Origin: Candidatus Thiodiazotropha sp. (ex Epidulcina cf. delphinae)
GTDB taxonomy: Bacteria; Pseudomonadota; Gammaproteobacteria; Chromatiales; Chromatiaceae
Length of the DNA: 62,038 nt
Assembly (NCBI GenBank): GCA_025656455.1
Contig: JAHXHS010000031.1
Location: 1 to 62,038 of the forward strand
Direction of reading: 5' to 3'
Every line of letters begins with the position of its first letter. Position 1 is the stretch's first letter. The notes below the pieces were generated by a model. That model was given only the letters and a program-made list of their open reading frames with translations. It was not told where the DNA came from and did not search any database. A program made the translations under genes and the position numbers. This document shows, one piece after another, positions 35,076-43,253 of this stretch.

Positions 35076-36703
35076 GCACGGGCATCCCGATGTTTTCTCG
35101 CCGCCTCGATAAACCCGGAAAACAACGGATGGCCGTAGCGCGGCGTGGAGGTGAATTCCGGATGAAACTGACAGGCCACGAACCAGGGATGATCGGGGAT
35201 CTCGACGATCTCCACCAACCGTCCGTCCACCGAACGACCTGCGACCTTCATCCCGGCGGTGACGATGTCATCCAGATAACCGTTGTTGAATTCATAGCGA
35301 TGACGATGCCGCTCGATGACCACTTCCTTATCATATAACTGACGGGTCTGGCTGCCAGGCTCCAGGCGGCAGTGCTGGCCGCCGAGCCGCATGGTGCCGC
35401 CCAGGTCGGACGCCTCGCTGCGTCTCTCCAGCTTGCCGTCCGCATTCAACCACTCGGTGATGAGGGCGATGACCGGATGCGGCGTGGAGCGATCGAATTC
35501 AGTGCTGTGGGCCCCCTCCAGCCCGGCGACATGACGGGCAAACTCAATAACCGCCACCTGCATGCCGAGACATATCCCCAGATAGGGGATGCCGTTCTCA
35601 CGGGCATAGCGGACAGCGGAGATCTTACCCTCGACACCCCGGTTGCCGAAACCGCCCGGCACCAGAATGGCATCCATGCCGGCCAGATTCTCGAATCCGC
35701 TCTTCTCGATCTGCTCGGAATCGACATAGTGAATGACGACTCGATTGCCGGTATGCACGCCGGCATGCATCAGTGCCTCGGAGAGGGACTTGTAGGCCTC
35801 GGTGAGATGTACGTATTTCCCCACCATGGCGATTTTGACCTCCTGTTCCAGGTTGTCCAGACCATCCAGGAAAGATTCCCATTCGGAAAGGTCCGCGGCA
35901 GGCAGGTCCATATTGAAACGCTGATTGACCAACTCGTCCATCCCCTGGGCATGCAACAGCACCGGTATGCGATAGATCGAGTCGGCGTCCACCGCGGAGA
36001 TAACGGCCTTTTCCGGGACATTGGTGAATAGCGCAATCTTCTTGCGCTCGGCCTCCGGCAAGGGTTGTTCCGAACGGCAGACCAGGATATCGGGTTGAAT
36101 ACCGATCGAGCGCAACTCCTTCACAGAGTGCTGGGTGGGTTTGGTCTTGATCTCGCCGGAGGTCTTGATATAGGGCACCAGGGTGAGATGCATGAACATC
36201 ACCCGCTGGGGTCCCATCTCCACGCCCATTTGGCGAATCGCTTCCAGAAACGGCAGGGATTCGATATCGCCCACGGTGCCGCCGATCTCCACCAGGCAGA
36301 TATCATTGTCCCCGGCGCCCAACAACACACTCTCCTTGATCTGGTTGGTGATATGCGGAATCACCTGCACCGTGCCCCCCAGATACTCGCCTTTGCGCTC
36401 CTTGCGGATCACGCTGTCGTAGATCTGGCCGGTGGTGAAATTATTGTTGCGCCCCATGGTGCTGCGAATAAAACGCTCATAGTGACCCAGGTCCAGGTCC
36501 GTCTCGGCCCCATCCTCGGTGACGAAGACCTCCCCGTGCTGAAACGGACTCATGGTTCCCGGATCCACGTTGATGTAGGGATCGAGCTTGATCATGGTGA
36601 TATTCAAGCCACGGGCTTCGAGTAATGCGGCCAGGGACGCGGACGCAATTCCCTTACCTAGGGATGAAACGACACCGCCCGTAATGAAAATAAATCTGCT
36701 CAT
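35072..36703 (-). CDS. pyrG: CTP synthase
   Basis: Makes CTP from UTP using ATP and glutamine. The 543 residues have the synthase domain with FITGGVVSSLGKGI at the N-terminus and a class I GATase domain near residues 290-540. The nucleophile Cys is in LGICLGMQVAVIEFA, with the His-Glu pair in QFHPEFTSTP. It is the first gene of the pyrG-kdsA-eno-ftsB-ispD unit. Confidence 0.98.
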   Translation of the reverse strand: MSRFIFITGGVVSSLGKGIASASLAALLEARGLNITMIKLDPYINVDPGTMSPFQHGEVFVTEDGAETDLDLGHYERFIRSTMGRNNNFTTGQIYDSVIRKERKGEYLGGTVQVIPHITNQIKESVLLGAGDNDICLVEIGGTVGDIESLPFLEAIRQMGVEMGPQRVMFMHLTLVPYIKTSGEIKTKPTQHSVKELRSIGIQPDILVCRSEQPLPEAERKKIALFTNVPEKAVISAVDADSIYRIPVLLHAQGMDELVNQRFNMDLPAADLSEWESFLDGLDNLEQEVKIAMVGKYVHLTEAYKSLSEALMHAGVHTGNRVVIHYVDSEQIEKSGFENLAGMDAILVPGGFGNRGVEGKISAVRYARENGIPYLGICLGMQVAVIEFARHVAGLEGAHSTEFDRSTPHPVIALITEWLNADGKLERRSEASDLGGTMRLGGQHCRLEPGSQTRQLYDKEVVIERHRHRYEFNNGYLDDIVTAGMKVAGRSVDGRLVEIVEIPDHPWFVACQFHPEFTSTPRYGHPLFSGFIEAARKHRDARA

Positions 36704-36828
36704 GAAACTGCTAATTTTTTGTGTGCTGGGAAAGGGAAACAGGACGGGGGGAAACAGTAACAGATCGGCCCCGACGTCTCAATCGCATGAAGCGCATCCC
36801 GCCTCGGTTGACGATGCCCGCCGCTATG

Positions 36829-36856
36829 TTGCTTCTACCCGCTTAGGGTCTATAAT
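36829..36856 (+). promoter_or_regulatory. Candidate promoter for the sulfur globule-like gene
   Basis: TTGCTT at 36829-36834 and TATAAT at 36851-36856 with a 16-base spacer face the plus strand. A start about 7 bases downstream would leave a leader of roughly 175 bases before the ATG at 37040. The remainder of the 36704-37039 gap has no other recognised gene. Confidence 0.55.
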
Positions 36857-37039
36857 CGACTGGCGTATCACGCAAAAAACAACTACATGAACAAGTTGGC
36901 CGATGCACGGATGAAGCTGTGCCGATTTCAAGACGGATCATTGAGCCCAAACTCGATCCATTTCGAATTGATCAACGACCAACCGCTTGTTTTTCAGGGA
37001 AAATGTGGTTTAAAAAATCTATCTAGAGAGGAAGAAAGC

Positions 37040-37447
37040 ATGACTAAATTCGCTAAAGTTCTAGGTGTCGCCGCTCTCGTTGCCGTATCGACCAGCGCCT
37101 CCGCGTGGTGGGGTGGTCCAGGCTGGGGTAATAACCGTGGCTGGAACAACGACGGCTGGGGCGATGGCTGGGGCGATGGCTCCGGTGACTTCAGCTTTGG
37201 CATGAGCGGAAGTGGTCGCGGTTCCGGCTATGGCCGTGGCAATAATTATTACCGTGACTACGGCGGCTATGGTCCCTACGGCGGCTATGGTGGTCCTTAC
37301 GGCGGTTATGGCGCTCCTTACGGCGGCTATGGCGCTCCTTACGGTGGTTATGGCGCTCCTTACGGTGGTTATGGCGCTCCTTACGGTGCTCCCTATGGCT
37401 ATCCGGCCCCTGCCGCACCCGCTGCACCCGCCGCCCCTGCAAAATAG
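37040..37447 (+). CDS. Sulfur globule protein-like exported Gly/Tyr-rich protein
   Basis: The ATG at 37040 follows GAGAGGAAG and gives 135 residues; the in-frame ATG at 36887 would add an unsuitable leader. A Sec signal (MTKFAKVLGVAALVAVSTSA) ends at SASA before WWGGPGW. The mature part is composed of Gly, Tyr, Pro and Asn with YGGYGAP repeated four times, then a Pro/Ala tail. This matches the low-complexity envelope proteins (Sgp/CV1-CV2 type) that coat periplasmic sulfur globules in Allochromatium. The fit with the dsr operon supports stored sulfur. Alternative: another Gly-rich surface protein. Confidence 0.75.
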   Translation: MTKFAKVLGVAALVAVSTSASAWWGGPGWGNNRGWNNDGWGDGWGDGSGDFSFGMSGSGRGSGYGRGNNYYRDYGGYGPYGGYGGPYGGYGAPYGGYGAPYGGYGAPYGGYGAPYGAPYGYPAPAAPAAPAAPAK

Positions 37448-37468
37448 GCAATCCGGCGTAAGTGTGGT

Positions 37469-37497
37469 GAAAAAGCCGGCCCTGGGCCGGCTTTTTC
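37469..37497 (+). terminator. Rho-independent terminator after sgp-like gene
   Basis: Stem 'aaaagccggcc-ctg-ggccggctttt' ends in a T-rich tail, 22 bases after the stop at 37447. The stem is GC-rich and symmetrical. Confidence 0.9.
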
Positions 37498-37541
37498 AGT
37501 CTACAAAGGGCGTTTCGGCGATAATAAAGCCTAAAATGACT

Positions 37542-37555
37542 TGATCCTGATCAAG
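37542..37555 (+). promoter_or_regulatory. Perfect FNR/ANR box
   Basis: TTGAT-CCTG-ATCAA matches the FNR consensus TTGAT-N4-ATCAA at all ten positions. It lies 71 bases before the TTG start of the Fnr-type gene at 37626, so autoregulation is likely. Confidence 0.88.
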
Positions 37556-37625
37556 AATTTCTGGAAGAATAGGCGTGACGGGTTAGCCCCTGGCAATTAC
37601 ATACCCGTCATGCTGGAGCGAATTC

Positions 37626-38384
37626 TTGACTAGCCGAAAAGTTGTCTCATTCGAAAACATCAAGGTTGCCTGTAAAAACTGCAGCCTTTCGACCCTTTGC
37701 CTCCCCATGGGATTGAGCCCGGATGACGTAGAACGCCTCGATAGCATTATCAAACGCGGCCGCCCCTACCATCGTGGCGATCACCTCTATCGCGGGGGCG
37801 ACAAGTTCCACAGTCTTCGCGTCATCACCAGCGGTTCGGTGAAAACCTACTCACCGAACGAAGACGGCGGGGAACAGGTGTTGGGATTTCATCTCCCTGG
37901 GGAGCTGATCGGTCTCGATGCGATCCTGGACGACAACCATAACTGCGCCGCGATCGCTCTGGAGACCACCGCGGTCTGCGAAATCCCCTTCACCCAACTG
38001 GAGTCGCTGAGCAGTATCATGCCAAGCCTGCAGCATCAGATGTATCGCCTGCTCAGCCGTGAGATCGGGCAGGATACGGAGATGTTGACCCTGCTGGGCA
38101 AAAAGAGCGCCGAGGAGCGCCTGGCCAGCTTCCTGCTCAGTTTCTCTGAACGCTTCAAGCAACGGGGTTTCTCAGCCAGCGACTTCTTCCTCAGTATGTC
38201 CCGTCACGAGATCGGCAACTACCTGGGGCTCGCGGTAGAGACCGTCAGCCGCCTGTTCACCCGCTTCCAGGACGAAAGCCTGTTGCACGTAGAGAGGAAG
38301 CATGTGCAGTTGCAGGACATCCCCCGGTTATACGAAATCGTCCAAGGATCGGATAGTGCAAAATCGAGCCAGTCGCGCGGATAA
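37626..38384 (+). CDS. fnr: FNR/ANR-type oxygen-sensing regulator
   Basis: Crp/Fnr-family activator that senses oxygen with a [4Fe-4S] cluster. Cysteines at residues 16, 19 and 25 (CKNCSLSTLC) plus Cys107 (NHNCAAIA) match the four-ligand pattern. A cNMP-like sensor domain follows, then the helix-turn-helix near residues 190-215 (SRHEIGNYLGLAVETVSRLF). The start is a TTG with GGAG eight bases upstream. The FNR box at 37542 suggests self-control. Confidence 0.94.
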   Translation: MTSRKVVSFENIKVACKNCSLSTLCLPMGLSPDDVERLDSIIKRGRPYHRGDHLYRGGDKFHSLRVITSGSVKTYSPNEDGGEQVLGFHLPGELIGLDAILDDNHNCAAIALETTAVCEIPFTQLESLSSIMPSLQHQMYRLLSREIGQDTEMLTLLGKKSAEERLASFLLSFSERFKQRGFSASDFFLSMSRHEIGNYLGLAVETVSRLFTRFQDESLLHVERKHVQLQDIPRLYEIVQGSDSAKSSQSRG

Positions 38385-38405
38385 CAGGTTAAACGGCCGC
38401 AGCCC

Positions 38406-39101
38406 TTAATCCTTCAACCAGACACATCCCTCCATACGCTCCAGCTGCCGATAGTGGATCTCCAGTTCCTGCTCATTCGCATTGATGACCTTGAGCCCTG
38501 GTCGATTGGACGCTAGACGGCGAATGCCGTCGATCGAGGGCTCACCCGTCTCATCCATCGAGGAACTGTCGAGAAGCAGCGCCGCCTGTCCTCCGGTCAT
38601 CGCCAGGTAGACATCCGCAAGTATTTCGGCGTCAAGGAGTGCACCGTGCAACTCCCGGTGGGAGTTGTCGATATCGTAGCGCTTGCACAGGGCATCGAGG
38701 CTGTTTCTCTGACCCGGATGCATCTTTTTCGCCATCACCAGCGTGTCGGTCACGGCGCACAGGGCATCCACCTTGCCCGGGCTGTTCATGATGCCCAGCT
38801 CATGATCCAGGAAACCGACATCGAACGGGGCGTTGTGGATGATCAGCTCAGCCCCGCTCACATAGTCGATAAAGTCGGCCGCCACGTCGCAGAACTTCGG
38901 CTTGTCGGCGAGAAACTCATTTTTGATGCCGTGCACCTCGATGGCGGCGGCATCGATATCCCGCTCCGGTTGCAGATACTGATGGAAATTGTTTCCCGTC
39001 AACCTGCGGTCCACCATCTCGACACAGCCGATTTCAATGATCCTGTGTCCTTGCGCGGGCTCCAGGCCGGTGGTTTCGGTATCGAGCACGATCTGTCGCA
39101 T
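38406..39101 (-). CDS. dnaQ: DNA polymerase III epsilon subunit (proofreading)
   Basis: 3'-5' exonuclease of the replicative polymerase. The 231-residue protein has exonuclease motif I IVLDTETTGLEPAQGHRIIE, motif II NAPFDVGFLD near residue 97 and motif III HGALLDAEILADVYL near residue 155. Its ATG overlaps the stop of rnhA by one base (TGATG), the common rnhA-dnaQ arrangement. Confidence 0.97.
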   Translation of the reverse strand: MRQIVLDTETTGLEPAQGHRIIEIGCVEMVDRRLTGNNFHQYLQPERDIDAAAIEVHGIKNEFLADKPKFCDVAADFIDYVSGAELIIHNAPFDVGFLDHELGIMNSPGKVDALCAVTDTLVMAKKMHPGQRNSLDALCKRYDIDNSHRELHGALLDAEILADVYLAMTGGQAALLLDSSSMDETGEPSIDGIRRLASNRPGLKVINANEQELEIHYRQLERMEGCVWLKD

Positions 39102-39541
39102 CAGCTCCCTCGCTCCGTTATTCCCCGGTTGGCCAACGCGTCCGCGAGTTCGTTTTCACTATGACCGGCATGACCCTTGACCCATTGCCACTCCACCTGG
39201 TGCTTGAGAACCTCCGTATCCAGGGCCTGCCAAAGATCGGCGTTCTTGACCGGTTTCTTCGCGGCGGTCTTCCAGCCATTGCGTTTCCAATTGTGAATCC
39301 ACTGGGTGATCCCGTTCTTCACATATTGAGAATCGGTAGTCACCCGCACCCGGCTTTTCTTTTTCAGGCTCTGCAGAGCGCGGATAACCGCCATCAATTC
39401 CATGCGGTTATTGGTGGTCTCCGGCTCGCCGCCATACAGGTGTTTTTCATGTTTGCCATAACGCAACAACACACCCCAGCCACCGGGTCCCGGATTGCCC
39501 TTGCAGGCGCCATCGCTAAAGATCTCCACGATTTGAGTCAT
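39101..39541 (-). CDS. rnhA: Ribonuclease HI
   Basis: Degrades RNA in RNA-DNA hybrids. The start at 39541 (MTQIVEIFSDGACKGN) gives 146 residues, the normal length; an upstream extension runs into the mobile element and is not real. The active-site acidic residues are in FSDGACKGNPG, NRMELMAVIRAL, TTDSQYV and ENELADALA. The element at 39546 ends only four bases before the start codon, so ribosome binding and transcription of rnhA may depend on that element. Confidence 0.96.
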   Translation of the reverse strand: MTQIVEIFSDGACKGNPGPGGWGVLLRYGKHEKHLYGGEPETTNNRMELMAVIRALQSLKKKSRVRVTTDSQYVKNGITQWIHNWKRNGWKTAAKKPVKNADLWQALDTEVLKHQVEWQWVKGHAGHSENELADALANRGITERGS

Positions 39542-39545
39542 TAAA

Positions 39546-39782
39546 CCTAGAATCCTCAGTTGAACGCCGTGAAGAGTGCGTTTGTGGTGGTGCAGGGCAA
39601 GGCACAACGACACGGAATAGTTGTTCTATTCCAAGGCGTTGTAACGCAGCCATGCGCCGCCACAAGCGTGCTATTCACGGCGTAACGCTGCTCACCCGCC
39701 AGGTGAGTATTCCCAATACTGAGAAAACCCATGTTTTCAAAGTGATGAATCGTGTGCATAGTGGTCAACTGAGGATTCTAGG
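39546..39782. mobile_element. MITE-like element next to rnhA
   Basis: A 237-bp element with perfect terminal inverted repeats, CCTAGAATCCTCAGTTGA at 39546 and its complement ending 39782. The flanks TTAAA and TTGAA may be a decayed 5-bp duplication. The ends beginning CCTAG resemble IS1380-family ends such as that of ISEcp1, from memory. The interior is non-coding, with a palindrome near 'ggaatagttgttctattcc'. It lies between the YafS-like gene and rnhA, and supplies the last codons of the former. Confidence 0.82.
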
Positions 39783-40544
39783 TTGAATTCCGCTTCTCGT
39801 CGTCGGTTCCGCGGCTGTCGGCAGAACCCGTTTCTTCACCAGCCACTTGGGGCGGATCGGCGTCAGGGCCACCTCCCGTTTCACCGCAAGGATGACATAG
39901 ACACCGCCGAGCAAGGGATAGAACCTCATCCCGAATCGCTCCATGAATGCCAGTCTCTGCATAATCGCCTGATTGCCGATGGGGGGCCGGTAGTTTACAT
40001 AGACCACCTCCTCCAGATCGAACCCGAGCAGCGAAAACCAGTCCTGGACGCGCCGGCAACTGAAAAAGTGGCCACACCAGGGCATGGTGGCGGAACGAAG
40101 ACGCAACAGCCGCCATAATCCCCATTGACTCCAGGGATTGAAACCACTGAGCAAGACCTTGCCCTCGGGAATCAGCACCCGCTCCACTTCCCGCAACAGT
40201 TGATGCGGGTCGGTTGAGAAGTCCAGGGTGTGCGGCAGTACGATCCCGTCCACGCTGTCGCTCTCCAGCGGCAGATAGTGGGGGTCGGCGCACAGATCGG
40301 TCCCCGAACCGGCGCTGCCTATGCCCATCACCACACGATTGCGCGCAGGACTCATGCTCAACAGATCCCAGTTGCGACAGGGGAGACCGATCTGCACCAG
40401 ATGATAGCCGAACATGGCGGCAATCCGCTGTTGTAAACAAGCCTCCTCCTGGATTGCCAGGCTGTTTCCCAAGCGGCCCTCAAACCATGCCTGCAGCCGA
40501 TTCTGCTGGCAAGATCCCAGTTTTAACAGCTTGTTTTCTTTCAT
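39765..40544 (-). CDS. SAM-dependent methyltransferase (YafS-like)
   Basis: The 259-residue protein has methyltransferase-11-type features: VVMGIGSAGSGTDLCADPHY with the SAM region, LPHTLDFSTDPHQLLREVER near residue 105 and VLLSGFNPWSQWGLW. Its position opposite mltD and before rnhA-dnaQ matches E. coli yafS; gloB, usually adjacent, is absent. The last five residues (PRILS) and the stop come from the inverted repeat of the mobile element at 39782, so the natural C-terminus was altered. The start has no obvious ribosome-binding site. Confidence 0.8.
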   Translation of the reverse strand: MKENKLLKLGSCQQNRLQAWFEGRLGNSLAIQEEACLQQRIAAMFGYHLVQIGLPCRNWDLLSMSPARNRVVMGIGSAGSGTDLCADPHYLPLESDSVDGIVLPHTLDFSTDPHQLLREVERVLIPEGKVLLSGFNPWSQWGLWRLLRLRSATMPWCGHFFSCRRVQDWFSLLGFDLEEVVYVNYRPPIGNQAIMQRLAFMERFGMRFYPLLGGVYVILAVKREVALTPIRPKWLVKKRVLPTAAEPTTRSGIQPRILS

Positions 40545-40726
40545 ATATCAAGGTATCGGTTTTGCTACCGACACAACTGTCAGGTAACCTGTGCACCCTA
40601 AGTGCTCATGCAAAGCGGAATTGCAGGGGCACTGAATACACAGATTACAGCGCACTGCCTCGCGCAGGGAGTACTGAACATGGAAATGATACGCGGCTCT
40701 GAAACTATTTTCCTCCGATTTACAGC

Positions 40727-42412
40727 ATGTCTACAAAAACCCTTTATAACTCAATACGTCACCCAAAGCTTTTATTGCTGATAATGAGTCTGTTCTTCGC
40801 CTGTCTGCTCACCGCCTGCCAGACCCTGCCCAACGGGGGGACGCAATCCGCACTGGAGGAGGTGCCTCTCTCTCAACTGGCCACCGAGGCCCTGCGGACA
40901 CACCCGACCCCGGAAACGGCGCATGTCACGATTCAGAAGATGCCACAGATCGCCGAGGAGCTACAGACAGTCGTTGCGGCCTTGCCCGTCCCCGAACAAC
41001 CCAGGGATCTGTGGAGCCGGATGCTGGACGGTTACAGCCTCTCCATCCCCCCTGATCCCAGGGTGGGGCGTGAACTGAACTGGTACAGCAATCATCCCGG
41101 TTATATCGAACGCATTCAGTTGCGCGCCGAACCCTACCTCCACTTCATTCTGGAAGAGATCGATAAACGCGGCATGCCAGGTGAAATCGCTCTGTTGCCT
41201 GCCGTGGAAAGCGCCTTTCAGCCCTTCGCCTACTCGCCGGGGCGCGCCGCCGGCATGTGGCAGTTCATCCCCTCCACAGGGCGATACTTCGGGCTCAAGC
41301 AAAACTGGTGGTACGACGGCCGGCGGGATGTGGTGGCGTCGACCCGCGCCGCGCTGGACTATCTCAAGGCCCTGAGCAGACAGTTCGACGGGGATTGGGA
41401 ACTGGCCCTGGCCGCCTACAATTCCGGCGCCGGCACGGTGCGCAACGCCATCAAGCGCAATCGCAAGCGCGGCAAGGCAACCGATTTCTGGTCACTCAAG
41501 CTGCCCGACGAAACCAGCGCCTATGTGCCCCGCTTGCTGGCCCTGGCAGAGATCTTCAGACATCCGCAAACCCACGGTGTCACGTTGCAGGTCTTTCCTG
41601 ACGAGCCCTATTTCACCACCATCGATATCGACTCCCAACTCGACCTCGCCCTGGCCGCGGAGATGGCGGACCTGCCGATTCAGGATCTCTACCTGCTCAA
41701 CGCCGGCTTCAACCGCTGGGCCACGGATCCGGACGGCCCCCACCAACTCACCCTTCCTCTCGATAAGGTGGAGTCATTTCTCGTAAAACTTAAAGCACTG
41801 CCTGCTGAAAAACGCTTGACCTGGAAGCGTTACAAGATCAAACAAGGCGATTCACTGAGCGTCATCGCCAGGAAGCATGGCACCACCAGCAAACTACTCA
41901 GGCAGGTCAATAAGCTGAGAGGGAACAGAATACGCGCGGGAAGACATCTACTGATCCCTGTCTCAAGCAAAAGTCTCGATCAATATGCCTACAGCGCGGA
42001 GCAACGTAAAAGTGCAATCCAGAACAGGCCCCGCAGCGGTCAAAAACAGCACTACATCGTCAAGCCGGGGGATAGTCTGTGGAAAATCGCCAGGACGCAT
42101 CATGTTAACCACAAAAAACTTGCCGCCTGGAACGGTATGGCGCCGGGAGACACGCTAAAGCCTGGTCAGAAACTGGTCATCTGGGTGAAAAAGGCCCCCT
42201 CTTCCGAACTGTCACTGCTAAACCTGCAACCCACTGGCACACAGAGTAAACTGCACTATAAAGTCAGGCGTGGCGACTCTTTATCCCGCATCGCTCAACG
42301 CTTTAAGGTCTCGATTTCCGACCTTAAGCGCTGGAACACCCTGAACAGCAAGTATCTGCAACCTGGTCAACGTCTCAAACTCTACGTTGATGTGACTGAA
42401 CAAACGCTCTGA
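40727..42412 (+). CDS. mltD: Membrane-bound lytic murein transglycosylase D
   Basis: Periplasmic lipoprotein that cleaves peptidoglycan glycan strands. The 561-residue protein begins with a lipoprotein signal and lipobox LLTAC near residue 32. An SLT domain at about residues 130-260 carries the catalytic Glu in PAVESAFQPFAYS. Three LysM repeats lie near 365-410, 443-487 and 508-552 (each with KxGDSL). The stop codon lies inside the 11-bp target duplication of the mobile element that follows. Confidence 0.95.
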   Translation: MSTKTLYNSIRHPKLLLLIMSLFFACLLTACQTLPNGGTQSALEEVPLSQLATEALRTHPTPETAHVTIQKMPQIAEELQTVVAALPVPEQPRDLWSRMLDGYSLSIPPDPRVGRELNWYSNHPGYIERIQLRAEPYLHFILEEIDKRGMPGEIALLPAVESAFQPFAYSPGRAAGMWQFIPSTGRYFGLKQNWWYDGRRDVVASTRAALDYLKALSRQFDGDWELALAAYNSGAGTVRNAIKRNRKRGKATDFWSLKLPDETSAYVPRLLALAEIFRHPQTHGVTLQVFPDEPYFTTIDIDSQLDLALAAEMADLPIQDLYLLNAGFNRWATDPDGPHQLTLPLDKVESFLVKLKALPAEKRLTWKRYKIKQGDSLSVIARKHGTTSKLLRQVNKLRGNRIRAGRHLLIPVSSKSLDQYAYSAEQRKSAIQNRPRSGQKQHYIVKPGDSLWKIARTHHVNHKKLAAWNGMAPGDTLKPGQKLVIWVKKAPSSELSLLNLQPTGTQSKLHYKVRRGDSLSRIAQRFKVSISDLKRWNTLNSKYLQPGQRLKLYVDVTEQTL

Positions 42413-42415
42413 CAC

Positions 42416-42622
42416 GAATGGCACTTACTTAAGATCAAAACCACCGTCATCCCGGCAAATGCCGGGATCCAGAATCACCAACAGGCGTCATTTCCCTGGA
42501 TTCCATCCTTAGGTCCGTAAACGGTGCATCCATGCACCACTTCTCCGGCATTCGCCGGAATGACACGGTTACTGGAATGACGAGTAAGATCCAGGCATAT
42601 TCACCTCAAGTAAGCGCCATTC
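42416..42622. mobile_element. MITE, copy 2 (207 bp) with 11-bp target duplication
   Basis: Same element as at 20536, with near-identical ends (GAATGGCACTTACTTAAG). It is flanked by perfect 11-bp direct repeats CGCTCTGACAC at 42405-42415 and 42623-42633. About 42 extra bases ('atccttaggtccgtaaacgg' onward) sit between the two arms of the internal palindrome, absent from copy 1. It landed directly after the mltD stop codon. The long target duplication recalls IS4/IS231-type transposases, which is inference. Confidence 0.9.
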
Positions 42623-42734
42623 CGCTCTGACACTTCTTTGGCCTACATCAACGAAAAGCTGTAATTGTTTGACAGCCGGAGAGCGCTGATCGAGTATCGG
42701 CATGCCGATAAGTTGTATGTATGAGGTGACTCTG

Positions 42735-42923
42735 ATGAGTGACGAATGCCGTTTGAGAGAAGGGGTGGAACTGAATCTGCCCGATGTCGAGAAAATTGCT
42801 ATCGGACTGAAATCCCTGGCTGTCTACACGATGCTCGCCTATGAGCATGAAGACGACCCTCAAGATCTGGATGAGGTCGTACAGGAGGGGCTTGACGCAA
42901 TCGATCGTCTGTTCAATTGCTGA
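42735..42923 (+). CDS. Small acidic hypothetical protein (62 aa)
   Basis: ATG at 42735 (MSDECRLREGVEL) follows GAGGTGACT; the frame runs to a stop at 42921. It is acidic and helical (YEHEDDPQDLDEVVQEGLDA) and ends FNC. I do not recognise it. It lies between the second MITE copy and the 205-bp repeat. Confidence 0.55.
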   Translation: MSDECRLREGVELNLPDVEKIAIGLKSLAVYTMLAYEHEDDPQDLDEVVQEGLDAIDRLFNC

Positions 42924-42965
42924 GTCCTTAGCGGCATATTGCCTGATGCGCGGCCTATGCCAGTG

Positions 42966-43170
42966 GTAGGGTGTGGCCCTGCCGCACCGTAACTTGAAGC
43001 TCTGGAACCCAAGGTATTGGGTCAGGGGGTCGCGAAGTGAAGAAACCCGTCATAGCAAACAGGAGCGTAACCCAGCATGGTGCGGCAGGGCCGCACCCTA
43101 CGCCCTGTTCACATGATGCGTTCCCACATAGAACATGGGAACGAGTTAAATTTGAACTCCGAAACTTGAG
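42966..43170 (-). repeat. Dispersed ~205-bp repeat, copy 2 (inverted)
   Basis: Inverse counterpart of 22818-23023: 'gtagggtgtggccctgccgc' through 'gaactccgaaacttgag'. The copies differ by scattered changes. It is flanked by the 42735 gene and catalase; no gene lies within it. Confidence 0.85.
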
Positions 43171-43201
43171 TTATTAACCCGGCAACCTACTAACCCATAT
43201 T

Positions 43202-43228
43202 GGCGGGGCACATAGTGTGTGCCCCGCC
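43202..43228 (-). terminator. Strong hairpin downstream of catalase
   Basis: A perfect 11-bp stem GGCGGGGCACA/TGTGCCCCGCC with a 5-base loop lies 25 bases beyond the catalase stop. The T-tract is poor, so it may act as a stabilising or rho-assisted end rather than a classic intrinsic terminator. Confidence 0.6.
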
Positions 43229-43253
43229 TAATCACCCTTCGGGTTAGTAACTA

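Noticed and set aside
36887..37039. N-terminal extension of the sulfur globule-like protein from 36887
   Set aside because: It would hide the clean signal peptide; the ATG at 37040 has a good ribosome-binding site.
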